Source: Salinisphaeraceae bacterium (GTDB taxonomy: Bacteria; Pseudomonadota; Gammaproteobacteria; Nevskiales; Salinisphaeraceae). Taken from it: a stretch of 64,000 nt of DNA. The notes under the pieces are model-generated. The model was not told the origin of the DNA. It made no database searches and worked only from the letters and a program-made list of their open reading frames with translations. Position 1 is the stretch's first letter, and each line of letters opens with the position of its first letter. Positions 17,692 to 30,088 of this stretch are shown here, one piece after another. Both the position numbers and the translations under genes were made by a program. The stretch is from contig NYTH01000057.1 in NCBI GenBank assembly GCA_002683405.1, positions 62,001 to 126,000 of the forward strand, read 5' to 3'.

Positions 17692-18489
17692 TCAGTGGTT
17701 TTCGGGGTCGGGCGGGTAGTAGACGGACTGCGCGCCGGGCACGGTGATCGCGGCGGCCGGTGGCAGGGGCGCGCTGTCCGGCGCCGGCGCGTCGTCGTCG
17801 GCGGTGACCAGGACGGCCGTGATGTTGTCGCTGCCACCGCCGTCCAGCGCGGCCTGGATGATCGCGTCCAGGAACGCGGGTGGCGCGTGGCCGGCCGCGA
17901 AATGAGCCGCGAGGTCCGCGCCGGACAGCACGTCGGTAATACCGTCGCTGCACAGCAGAAGCTGCTGGCCCTGACAAAGGGTGCTGCGCACCACCGGCAC
18001 CGGGCCGGCGGCTGACTCGTCCAGACCCATGGCGCGGGTGATGATGTTGCGTTCGCCGCTGGCGCGCGCTTCGGCCAGGTCGATTTCGCCCTGTTCCAGT
18101 TGCGCTTCCACGCGGGAGTGATCGCGCGAGATGCGGCGCAGCTCCCCGTGCCAGAGATAGGCGCGGCTGTCGCCGATCCAGGTGAGTTCATAGTCGTGCC
18201 CGTCGAAGCGGGCCGCCACGAGCGTTGCGCCCATGCCCGGCTTGCCCTGGCCGTGCTCGGCGGCCTGCTTCACCGCATCATTGGTCTGCCTGACCGCCTC
18301 GGCGATCGGCAGGGCCTGGTCGAGATAGTCGACCATGTGCGTCACCACGATATCGGCGGCCACTTCGCCCGCGGCCGGTCCGCCCATGCCGTCGGACACC
18401 AGGGCAATGCCCCAGCCGGCATCCGCGACGAAGCGGTCTTCATTCAGCGCGCGCCGGCCGACGTGGGTTTTTCCGATTATGCTGATCAT
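17692..18489 (-). CDS. PP2C-type Ser/Thr protein phosphatase
   Basis: This 265-residue, PppA/Stp-like single-domain phosphatase carries all the metal-site motifs: ALVSDGMGGPAAGE near residue 30, TWIGDSRAYLW, LCSDGITDVL and GGSDNITAVLV. The N-terminal segment GKTHVGRRALNEDRF is also typical. It should remove phosphate from Ser/Thr residues in an Mn/Mg-dependent way and oppose the kinase. It lies 20 bp after the pentaheme cytochrome gene and 14 bp before the FHA gene, so it could be part of the same transcript as the cytochromes. Confidence 0.92.
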   Translation of the reverse strand: MISIIGKTHVGRRALNEDRFVADAGWGIALVSDGMGGPAAGEVAADIVVTHMVDYLDQALPIAEAVRQTNDAVKQAAEHGQGKPGMGATLVAARFDGHDYELTWIGDSRAYLWHGELRRISRDHSRVEAQLEQGEIDLAEARASGERNIITRAMGLDESAAGPVPVVRSTLCQGQQLLLCSDGITDVLSGADLAAHFAAGHAPPAFLDAIIQAALDGGGSDNITAVLVTADDDAPAPDSAPLPPAAAITVPGAQSVYYPPDPENH

Positions 18490-18509
18490 CCTGCCGACAT
18501 CCGGCGCAT

Positions 18510-19780
18510 TCAGCGCAATAGACTGCCAGCCTCGGCCGCCACGCGCGAAGGCTTGAAGTTCTGCTCGTTGGTCAAAAGGCCGAACAGACGATCGTACTGG
18601 CCGGCGCGATCGGCCTCGCTCACGGCGGCGAGCGCCTGCAGCGCCAGAAACAGCTGTTCGGCATCGGCGTAGTCCCGGAAATAGCCCTCGCTCGCGGTTT
18701 GCAGCAGGGCGCGCCGCACGGCAGCCCGTTCGCTGGCGGACAGCGGCCGGCTGGCCACGACGGCCTGCGCCCGGGTCAGCGTGTCGCGCAGGTCGGCGCT
18801 GCGATTCTTGAACCGCGCGACCGATTGCGAGGTGCTGCGATGCAGTGTGCGGTTCTGCTGACTAATGCGGTCGGCCAGCGCCGCGTCGCGCAGGCCGGCC
18901 ACCACGGCGAGCGTGCGTATGGCGTAATCATTTGGGCGGATGCTGCCGGCCGGCGTCAGCCATTTTTCGCCGGACGTTCGGCGCACCGTGGTGTCCATCG
19001 GCCGGTGGCAGGCGTGGCAGTCGAACAGGCCCAGCTCGGGGGTGAGCGAGTGACCGTCCAGATGCGCCTGCAGCATGTCCATGTAGTCCACTGCGGCTGC
19101 GGCAATACCCGCGGCCCAGCGATCCGCGCCGTTGGTGATCCCCTTGCGCTGCGCGTAGTCGGCGTCCTCGCTGTGGTGCACCGGCATGTTGGTCAGCCAG
19201 GTGTCCAGCTCGAAACGCAGCCGCGGATGGCCGGCCGCCATGATCTCGTGAGTGACCAGGCGCTGTTTGTCCCCGACGTGACAGGACTGGCAGATCTGCG
19301 CCTGAACGCGCGGGTTTTCGCTGGGTGTCAGCCCGAGCGCGATATTCTCGGCGTGGCTGGCGTCGGGGCCGTAGTGCGCATCGATGTAGCCGGAGGCGCT
19401 GCCGTGGCAGGCCTCGCAGCCCACGCCGTCTCTCAGCTGGAAGCGGGGGCCGCGCTGCGCCTCGGGTACGTAATCGCTGTGGCAGACCAGGCACTCGGGC
19501 GCCCGGGCGGCATCCGCAATGCCCATGTTGGCGGCAATGCGCTTCGACCAGTCGCCCTCAAGCGTGCGGTAGGCCTGAGCGTGGCGATCGTACTTGCTCC
19601 ACAGGAAATACTCGTTGAGCTGCGCGTACGAATTGTTGGCGGGCGAGACGCGGCCGTGACAGGTGCTGGACGCGCAGGACGCCACGCCCAGCCGCTGCGC
19701 TTCGTCCGCTGCGCCCGCCGGGCCGCAACTCGCCAGGACAATCAGGCCGGCCCCAAGCAGCCGGGACAGTGAATGACGAT

Positions 19781-19784
<4 letters not shown>
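18510..19784 (-). CDS. Multiheme c-type cytochrome (four CxxCH plus one CX4CH)
   Basis: This is a 424-residue protein. The N-terminus has a hydrophobic segment with a possible lipobox (LASC, cysteine 20) or a Sec cleavage site after AGA. Heme motifs are CASSTCH (residues 37-43, four residues between the cysteines) and the CxxCH motifs CLVCH, CEACH, CQSCH and CHACH up to residue 260. The C-terminal 160 residues are helical and carry no heme motif. The look is that of cytochrome c554-like proteins. The gene overlaps the upstream LVIVD cytochrome gene by 4 bp. It probably works as a periplasmic or outer-membrane electron carrier for that complex. Confidence 0.85.
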
Positions 19785-23707
<3,923 letters not shown>

Positions 23708-23708
23708 G

Positions 23709-25523
23709 TCAGTAGGTGAGTACGGCATTGAACAGGATCGATTTCTGGTCGTCATCGTCAAAAAGCTCGCCATAGCCGTCGCCCGGCTGGAACTGCGCGT
23801 AGGACAGCCGCAGCACGATGTTCTGCGACATCAGCGGCCGGTAGATCACCGACGCCGACAGGTCGCGGCCCAGATCGTTACTGATGTCGGACTGTTGGCG
23901 CGCGACTTCCAGTACGGCCGTCTCGTCAAAGCGCAGTTGGTTGAAGTTGAAGCTCAGGCGCAACTCGGGCGTGATGTCGAGATCGGCGCCCAGGCCGGCC
24001 AGCAGAATGCCCGGGTTGGTGAAATTGCTCTGGCCGTGTTCACGCGATGATTTCAGCGAATTCAGCAGACCGTTTCGCTGTGACAGGGCGACTCGGCCGC
24101 CCCCGATCAGGGGTACCGCCTGGCGAATCCAGTAGCTGGTGTCGGCGCCGGCGAACAGCGGGTTTTCCAGAATCGCGTCGAACCCGGTTTCCTCGTCGTC
24201 AAACGGATCGTCGTCGCCCGAGCCATACAGCAGGGATGCGCGCCAGCGTATCCAGTTCTGATCCACCGACAGTTCCGCGGCGCCAAACAGCGCGCGGATA
24301 TCGCTTGACTCGCCCGTAAACGGCGCCCGGTCCTGCTCGCCATGGGCGTAGTAGATGGACGTGGTGAGGTTCAGGCGGCCGATGTGACCGTCGGTGTTGA
24401 AGCCCAGATAGCCCACGTCGTAGGTGCGCGGGCGCTCGCCGCCAATGGAGGCGGGCCGCTGGATGAAGCCGTTCTCGTCAAAGAAGAATTCATCCTCGCG
24501 GTTGCGGTTGTACAGCGCGGTGAATTGCAGAAAGTGGCCCTTGAAGATTGCGTCCTGCCAGTACAGGTTGGCCACGAAGATGTCGTCGTCGCGCAGGTAG
24601 GTCGGCTTGTTCAGGCCGCTGTTGGTGTCCTTCTCCATCCGCCGGAACCAGGCCAGGTTGTACTGGAAGATGTTGTTGTCGCGCGTGCCAAACAGACGCA
24701 CGCCGAAGGGCACGTCCTGGAACAGAAAGCCCCGGAAGTCGGCCTGAAAAGGCTGTATGCCCAGGCGGATGCTGTCGAAGTCGTAGCGGGCCGAGACGTT
24801 GCGGATGTGGTAGTCCACGAAGGCCGACTGCAGGCCCACGAAATGATCGTGACGCACGCGACCCTCGCCCGGGTCGACATTCACGCCCAGCACTTCGTCC
24901 AGCTCGGTCCGGTTGTAGTTGAACGCCGGCGTGATCCGGAATTCCCAATCGGGTGGCTTGAAGACCGTGTCGCCCTGGTAGTAGACCAGCTCGACGGCCA
25001 GCGTTTCGATCAGCTGCGTCTGGCTCGTGCGCCCCAGCAGATCCAGCGAGCCGGCGCGATCCGAACTCTGCACGCCCACCGGCGTGGGCACGTCGCGATC
25101 CTCGTAGATGGTGTCGGAAATGGCCGTGACGCTGAAAAACCAGTCGTCGTGGACCGGCCGGTCGCCCTTGAGCACGTTGCGGTTGTAGGGGTCGTACCAG
25201 TTCTCCTCGTAGCCCAGACCCTCGACGATACGCCAGCGATCGGGCAGGGCGTCCGCCGGGCTGTAGTCGTCCTGGGCCGGCCGGGGCAGACACTCGAAGC
25301 GGCGCTCGCCCGGCTCGTTGCGCCGGCTGCGCGGGGTCTTGCCGGGTACGCGGCGACGGGCGTCACCCGGGCCGACATCCGGGTCGCAGTTCAGCCGGGC
25401 CTGTTCGCTGTTCGAGGGGGCGTTCGCGGCTTCAGGCTGTGCAACCGCGGCCGGACAGACGCCCGCCATGATCAGCGCGGCCGACCCGAAGAGCCTGAAC
25501 CGTCTACTTGCCCGCGCAGACAT
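23709..25523 (-). CDS. Large outer-membrane beta-barrel, putative cytochrome sheath
   Basis: This is a 604-residue protein. The signal peptide ends near CPAAVAQ, and the ATG at 25523 has GAGGAA 5 bp before it. After a Cys- and Pro-containing N-terminal region, the rest alternates in amphipathic strands with aromatic girdles (for example VELVYYQGD, WEFRITPAFNYN, IYYAHGEQD). It ends in ILFNAVLTY, with a C-terminal aromatic residue as in barrels. About 20 or more strands seem possible. I cannot place it in the MtrB/PioB family by eye. Its position just before the decaheme gene (1-bp gap), in a cytochrome operon, suggests it threads a cytochrome through the outer membrane. Confidence 0.75.
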   Translation of the reverse strand: MSARASRRFRLFGSAALIMAGVCPAAVAQPEAANAPSNSEQARLNCDPDVGPGDARRRVPGKTPRSRRNEPGERRFECLPRPAQDDYSPADALPDRWRIVEGLGYEENWYDPYNRNVLKGDRPVHDDWFFSVTAISDTIYEDRDVPTPVGVQSSDRAGSLDLLGRTSQTQLIETLAVELVYYQGDTVFKPPDWEFRITPAFNYNRTELDEVLGVNVDPGEGRVRHDHFVGLQSAFVDYHIRNVSARYDFDSIRLGIQPFQADFRGFLFQDVPFGVRLFGTRDNNIFQYNLAWFRRMEKDTNSGLNKPTYLRDDDIFVANLYWQDAIFKGHFLQFTALYNRNREDEFFFDENGFIQRPASIGGERPRTYDVGYLGFNTDGHIGRLNLTTSIYYAHGEQDRAPFTGESSDIRALFGAAELSVDQNWIRWRASLLYGSGDDDPFDDEETGFDAILENPLFAGADTSYWIRQAVPLIGGGRVALSQRNGLLNSLKSSREHGQSNFTNPGILLAGLGADLDITPELRLSFNFNQLRFDETAVLEVARQQSDISNDLGRDLSASVIYRPLMSQNIVLRLSYAQFQPGDGYGELFDDDDQKSILFNAVLTY

Positions 25524-27495
25524 TCTGTTCCTCGCTGTCGTTGAAGGGGGATTGCGGGCAGTTGATGTAGCGCAGCCGCACGCCCTTCGGCGTGAGGGTG
25601 TCAGCCCGGATCTCGGGCGGCGCGTTGTTCACCGTGCCCAGTACCTGCCCGGCGCGGTGCACGCCCAGGAAGCTGATCATGTCGTCCTGGTCGATGCCGT
25701 CGCCCGACACGCCGATACCGCCGACCAGCTGATTGCCCTTGTAGACCGGCACGCTGCCGGGAAAGATCTGAATGCCGTTGGCAATGCGCGGCGGCGCCGT
25801 GCTCGCGGTTTGCGCGAAGGGCACCCCCACGCAGTTCTTCTCCACATCGCTTGCGCTGGCGCCGAGCAGGTACAGCAGGTGACTGACGATGGCGTTGAAC
25901 GACAGGTCCAGCTGCAGCCCGGTCGAGAACGGGCTCCACTCGCCGGGCGGCTTGCTCAGCGGCCCGGGAGGATTGTCTTCGATGCCGTCGGGAAAGTTTG
26001 GCCGCGAGATGTTGCCGCCGGAGCGATCGGCAAAGGCAATGCCGTTGGCGAGCGCGGTCGGGTCGTCAAAGAACGTCCGGACCCGATCCACGTAATCGGC
26101 GAACACGATGGCACGGGACGGCATCAGGTCGGGCGTCAGATACTGCGCGTCGGGCAAGGCGTTAATGTAATCGCCGGCGTCCATCGACGAGAACAGCGTC
26201 GCGGTGCGCGCCTTCTGCAGGGACACGCCGGCGCCGAATACCGGCGCGTCACGCGTGCGGGCCATGCCCAGGATGGTGCCGTCGGTATCCACCACCGAGA
26301 TGGTGACGCGGGCGGCCGAGCCCAGCGGCCGCCGGATTTGCGCACGGGCGGCATTGGCCACGCCCAGCGCCTGGTCGATCAGCGTGCGGACCTCTTCGGC
26401 CGTGAGCGAACTGCCCGCCGTGGGTGGATAGCGATTGGCGTTGGCGTCGTCGACAAACACGAACGCGTCGCGGCCGGGGTAGAGGCCGGACATGTCTGCG
26501 CGAATACCCGAGCCCGGCTGCCCGAAAGCCTGGCCCGCCAGAAAGCCGCTGGCCGGATCGTAATAGTCGCGTACACCAATGAGTTCGCCGTCGACGCCGT
26601 CAGCAACAAGCGGCGCGGCGGCGGCGTTGCCGGAGACCGCGTCGTAGTCGACGTCACTGAAGCGCAGGGTCTTGCCTTCCACGGTGATGCGGCTGGCTTC
26701 GCGGTCGGCGGGCGCGGCAAAGCCGAACACCCCGGCCAGGGCAATCAGCTCGTCCGGATCGCTGTCGAAATCGCTGATGTCCGGGTCGATGCCGTAGATG
26801 AAATCGTCGCTGATGACCCCGACACCGCCCACGGGCGTGCCGTTCTTGTATAGCGGGAAACCGCCGGGATCGGCCGAGAGGCCCAGCGGCGAGCGCTTCG
26901 GCCCGCGCGTGTTCAGCGGGTCGCTGGCGTCCTGCGAGAAGTCGGAGCAGGGCAGCTGGCTGAACTGCACGCCAAACAGCGGCCCGCTGGGCTGATTGAT
27001 CTCGCCCGGGTTGAAGTTGCGCTGCACGATCTGATTGGCCGTGCGTGTGGTGAAGGCGTTGCCCTCGCTGGACAGATAGGCGCCGGTCACGGCCTTGGCC
27101 AGCGCCGCGATGCCGTCGCTGGTGGCGGCGGCGCTCACCGGTAGCTGCAGGCGCTCGACGCCGCCGTCGATGGGTGGGCCACCCGGGTTGGTGACCAGCG
27201 TCACGACCCGGTCTCCGCCGGCCAGCACTTCGTTCATGCGGAAGATGGCCAGCACGTTGCCGACCCGGTCGACCACCGCGATGGTCGCCCCCACGTTCAG
27301 CGCGCGCGCCTGCGCCACGGCCTGGGAGATGATCTGACGCACGTCGGCGGGGGTCAGAAAACTGCTGGCGTCCACGCAGCTGCCGCTGCAGTCGGTGGCA
27401 TCATTGCCGCCGGCCGCGGCGCCGTTGTCGCTGCTGCCACCGCCGGTGCAGGCGGCGAGTCCGAATAACAGGCTGGCTAGGAAAGCGTATCGCAT
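25504..27495 (-). CDS. Lipoprotein with two GlcG/HbpS-like heme-binding domains
   Basis: The protein has 663 residues if it starts at the ATG at 27495, which places a lipobox LAAC at about residues 13-16. Two related halves each carry a GlcG/HbpS (DUF336) domain. The first has ADVRQIISQAVAQARALN with IAVVDRVGNVLAIFRMNE. The second has EEVRTLIDQALGVANAAR with ISVVDTDGTILGMARTRD. Each half also has a GGIGV or GGVGV element followed by an acidic, possibly metal-binding loop. There are no CxxCH motifs. The family binds heme non-covalently or senses redox. Its 3' end overlaps the barrel gene by 20 bp, so it belongs to the cytochrome operon. Confidence 0.72.
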   Translation of the reverse strand: MRYAFLASLLFGLAACTGGGSSDNGAAAGGNDATDCSGSCVDASSFLTPADVRQIISQAVAQARALNVGATIAVVDRVGNVLAIFRMNEVLAGGDRVVTLVTNPGGPPIDGGVERLQLPVSAAATSDGIAALAKAVTGAYLSSEGNAFTTRTANQIVQRNFNPGEINQPSGPLFGVQFSQLPCSDFSQDASDPLNTRGPKRSPLGLSADPGGFPLYKNGTPVGGVGVISDDFIYGIDPDISDFDSDPDELIALAGVFGFAAPADREASRITVEGKTLRFSDVDYDAVSGNAAAAPLVADGVDGELIGVRDYYDPASGFLAGQAFGQPGSGIRADMSGLYPGRDAFVFVDDANANRYPPTAGSSLTAEEVRTLIDQALGVANAARAQIRRPLGSAARVTISVVDTDGTILGMARTRDAPVFGAGVSLQKARTATLFSSMDAGDYINALPDAQYLTPDLMPSRAIVFADYVDRVRTFFDDPTALANGIAFADRSGGNISRPNFPDGIEDNPPGPLSKPPGEWSPFSTGLQLDLSFNAIVSHLLYLLGASASDVEKNCVGVPFAQTASTAPPRIANGIQIFPGSVPVYKGNQLVGGIGVSGDGIDQDDMISFLGVHRAGQVLGTVNNAPPEIRADTLTPKGVRLRYINCPQSPFNDSEEQNVCAGK

Positions 27496-27497
27496 GG

Positions 27498-29213
27498 TCA
27501 GGGCGTCATCAGCGGCCGTCCGGCCTGATGAAATGAGTGGCAATCCAGGCACTGCAGCGGCACGCCGGCAGCGGCGGTGCTGGCGTGGCACTGGGTGCAG
27601 TTCTCCAGCGGCGGCATCAGCACGTCGCTGGCGTCGGAGGATTGGCCGGCTTCATGGCAGCTGGCACAGCGATTGCCGTCGGCGGGCAGGCTGCCGACCA
27701 GGTGCGGCACGTGGTCGAAACGCGCACCGGGGTACCAGTCGTAGGCCAGACGTACGGGTTTGACCTGCCACTCACCGTCGTCGCGGGATACTTCGTGACA
27801 GCTCACGCAGCCGGCCTTGGTAAACAGCTTGTCCATTTCCCGGTCGGCCCAGCGCTCGCCGCAGGCCAGCACGTCGCCGCTGCAGCGGGGGCCGCTGGTT
27901 ACGTTGGGCACCCGGCGCTTGAGGCTGGCGCCGCCGGCGCGCTGGCTCAGGGCCGCCTGCTTTACGTAGAACTCTTCCAGATGATTGCGCAGGGTTTCCG
28001 GTTCACCGTGCGGCAGCTGCCGGTTGGGCTGGGCATCATCAAAGGCCAGTGTGTGGCAATTGGCGCAGCTGCTCTCCATGGTGACGGCCCTGAAGTGCTC
28101 GCCTTCGCGTTCGAGGGTGTGGCAGTCGGCGCACTGCAGGGCGCGATCATCCGACGCGCCACTGTCAGTCCACGAAACCTTGGCGTGATCCAGATGCAGG
28201 TCGTGCGGGAATTTCAGGTTGGACGCCTCCCGGCTGTCCGCCGAGCCCAGCAGCTGGCGCTGTACGTGCCAGCCGTCGGCCGGCGAGAACTTGACCAGCG
28301 CCGCAAGAAACTGCGGATGCTCGCCTGTGGCAAAGCCCTGCACGGGGCGAATATTGGCCGGCGCCCTGTCCACCCGCATGCCGTCCACCGGCAGCGCGCC
28401 CGCCAGCGAACGCTGCAGGCTGTCCGTGTGGCAGTCGGTGCACTGACCGTCATCCTGGCGCACGAGGGTAGACGGCTCGTTGTGTTCGAGATGGCAGCTG
28501 GTGCAGCGGTCGTCGAAACCCGCGATCACCGGGTGGCCCTGGGCGAAGTGGGCCGGGGTCGTGTCGTGGCAATCCAGGCAGGCCTGATTGCGCACCCGCT
28601 GGAACGGCACCGCGTGACAGACCGTGCAGTCGTCGCCGATGCCCGGCAGATGATGGGCATCGGCCAGCGGTCCCGATGTCCAGAGCCCGTCCGTGGCAAT
28701 GCCGCTTTCGGCCAGCTTTTCGGCGGTCTCGGGCTGATAGACCGCCAGCAGGGGCAGACCCAGCGCAACCGCCAGGGTGGCCAGCCCGAGCAGATAGCTC
28801 AGGCCGCGTCGGCCGGGCACACGCGGGATCAGGTTGTGACCCAGCCGCTGCCTGGCCGAGGGCGGGACGTCGGCATCGATATGCGCTTCGATGCCGGCCT
28901 CGAAACCCGCCGGCGGGGCCAGCGGGCTGATCGCGTGGGGACCGATACGGGCGGTCTGTCCCGCGCCGATGATGACCTTGCGGGCCTGCTGACCGTCGAC
29001 GCTGACGCTGTGGCCGCGGGTGCATTCGATCAGCAGCCGGCCGCCTGATTGCGGCGTGACCCGGGCGTGGGCGGCGCCGACGCCGTCACCGAAAAGCTGC
29101 AGCCGCTGGTCACCGCCGCAGCCCACGGTGAGGTGCTTGCCGCGCAGCTCCGCGTCCCGCTGGTCGGCGACCCGGTTGCCGCGATGCCGTGTCTTGCGTA
29201 GCAGTATCAGCAT
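27498..29213 (-). CDS. Inner-membrane decaheme cytochrome c with FHA-like cytoplasmic domain
   Basis: This 571-residue protein has a cytoplasmic N-terminal domain (about 1-135) with the strand pattern of an FHA domain. The phospho-binding positions look altered: TVGCGG where GR is usual, VGAAHA with the histidine kept (49), and SVDGQ instead of an NG turn. One transmembrane helix follows (about 138-159). The periplasmic part then has ten CxxCH motifs: CTVCH at 196-200, CLDCH, CTSCH, CTDCH, CADCH, CANCH, CVSCH, CASCH, CTQCH and CLDCH. It probably accepts electrons at the inner membrane and passes them across the periplasm. It starts 3 bp after the membrane-protein gene. Confidence 0.82.
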   Translation of the reverse strand: MLILLRKTRHRGNRVADQRDAELRGKHLTVGCGGDQRLQLFGDGVGAAHARVTPQSGGRLLIECTRGHSVSVDGQQARKVIIGAGQTARIGPHAISPLAPPAGFEAGIEAHIDADVPPSARQRLGHNLIPRVPGRRGLSYLLGLATLAVALGLPLLAVYQPETAEKLAESGIATDGLWTSGPLADAHHLPGIGDDCTVCHAVPFQRVRNQACLDCHDTTPAHFAQGHPVIAGFDDRCTSCHLEHNEPSTLVRQDDGQCTDCHTDSLQRSLAGALPVDGMRVDRAPANIRPVQGFATGEHPQFLAALVKFSPADGWHVQRQLLGSADSREASNLKFPHDLHLDHAKVSWTDSGASDDRALQCADCHTLEREGEHFRAVTMESSCANCHTLAFDDAQPNRQLPHGEPETLRNHLEEFYVKQAALSQRAGGASLKRRVPNVTSGPRCSGDVLACGERWADREMDKLFTKAGCVSCHEVSRDDGEWQVKPVRLAYDWYPGARFDHVPHLVGSLPADGNRCASCHEAGQSSDASDVLMPPLENCTQCHASTAAAGVPLQCLDCHSFHQAGRPLMTP

Positions 29214-29216
29214 GGC

Positions 29217-30086
29217 CTACCAGTAGAAGAACACGGCGACGACGTGAGCGATGAGCGCGGCCAGCAGGGCAAAGGTCAGCGGTACGTGAAACACGAGCCA
29301 GAGCTTGAGCCGCAACTCCAGGCTCAGCTCGCGACGCAGCCGCTTCAGCAGTTCCGCCCGCCGACCGAATACCCGCAGCAGGGCCCGCAGATTTTCCGCC
29401 TCGCCGCCGCGCGAGGTATCCGGAATCCGCTCGACCAGATGGTCGATCACGGCGCGCTGCTGCGCGTTGTCCACCAGTCCGCGCTCGGGCAGCCGGGCCC
29501 GGGAACGATCGCGGGCGAGCAACTGGTCCATGAAGCTGCCGCCCACCGTGCTCATCTCCAGCGCGCTGCACACCGCCCCGTACACACCGTCGTCGCACTG
29601 TCCGGCAGCATCCAGCGCGGTCTGGTCCAGGCTGTCGAGCTCGGCCAGCAAATCATCGCGGGACTGATCCTCGCGGTTGGCGACCAGGCGGTTGGGAAAG
29701 CGCAGATAGACGTACAGCCCGTAGGCGCCGCTGAGAATGACCGCCATCATCAGCGCGTAGGCCAGGGTGTGAATGTTCAGGCCGAACTGGAAAGCGCAGT
29801 GCAGCGTGGCGATCACGGGTAGCGTCAGACCCAGGTACACGTGGGCGGACACCCAGCCCCGTAGCGTGCCGCTGGCGCGCCGATAGCTGCGCTTGCGAAT
29901 TCCCAGCCAGGACAGCCACAGAATCAGCAGCACGCCCAGGCCGCCGAGCCCATACCCCTGCCAGGTGCCGCCGCTGGGCGGTTCGCTGGCAGCCTGCGTC
30001 CAGTAGACGGCAAAGCTGGTGACGATCAGAAAGGCTGCCCACCAGGCATAGCGTCGTCCGCCATGACCAAGAATGCCCTGATACAT
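29217..30086 (-). CDS. Cytochrome b-like membrane protein of the electron conduit
   Basis: This 289-residue protein has about five hydrophobic helices: near residues 14-30, 46-62, 83-102, 106-130 and 262-289. Histidines sit within helices in the patterns SAHVYLGLTLPVIATLHCAF and VFHVPLTFALLAALIAHVVA, spaced as heme b ligands often are. A soluble insert of about 130 residues separates the fourth and fifth helices. No strong family match comes to mind. The best reading is a membrane heme b or quinone-reactive subunit between the cytoplasmic Fe-S protein and the periplasmic decaheme. It lies 2 bp from the first and 3 bp from the second. Confidence 0.6.
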   Translation of the reverse strand: MYQGILGHGGRRYAWWAAFLIVTSFAVYWTQAASEPPSGGTWQGYGLGGLGVLLILWLSWLGIRKRSYRRASGTLRGWVSAHVYLGLTLPVIATLHCAFQFGLNIHTLAYALMMAVILSGAYGLYVYLRFPNRLVANREDQSRDDLLAELDSLDQTALDAAGQCDDGVYGAVCSALEMSTVGGSFMDQLLARDRSRARLPERGLVDNAQQRAVIDHLVERIPDTSRGGEAENLRALLRVFGRRAELLKRLRRELSLELRLKLWLVFHVPLTFALLAALIAHVVAVFFYW

Positions 30087-30088
30087 GG

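Noticed and set aside
16653-18191. Upstream extension of the ccmF frame
   Set aside because: It runs through the FHA and PP2C genes in another frame and lacks domain features. The ATG at 16652 gives a normal-length CcmF.
16769-18489. Type VI secretion regulatory module (FHA plus PP2C)
   Set aside because: No tss, vgrG, hcp or clpV gene is nearby, and the kinase lies elsewhere. The FHA plus PP2C pair alone is not enough.
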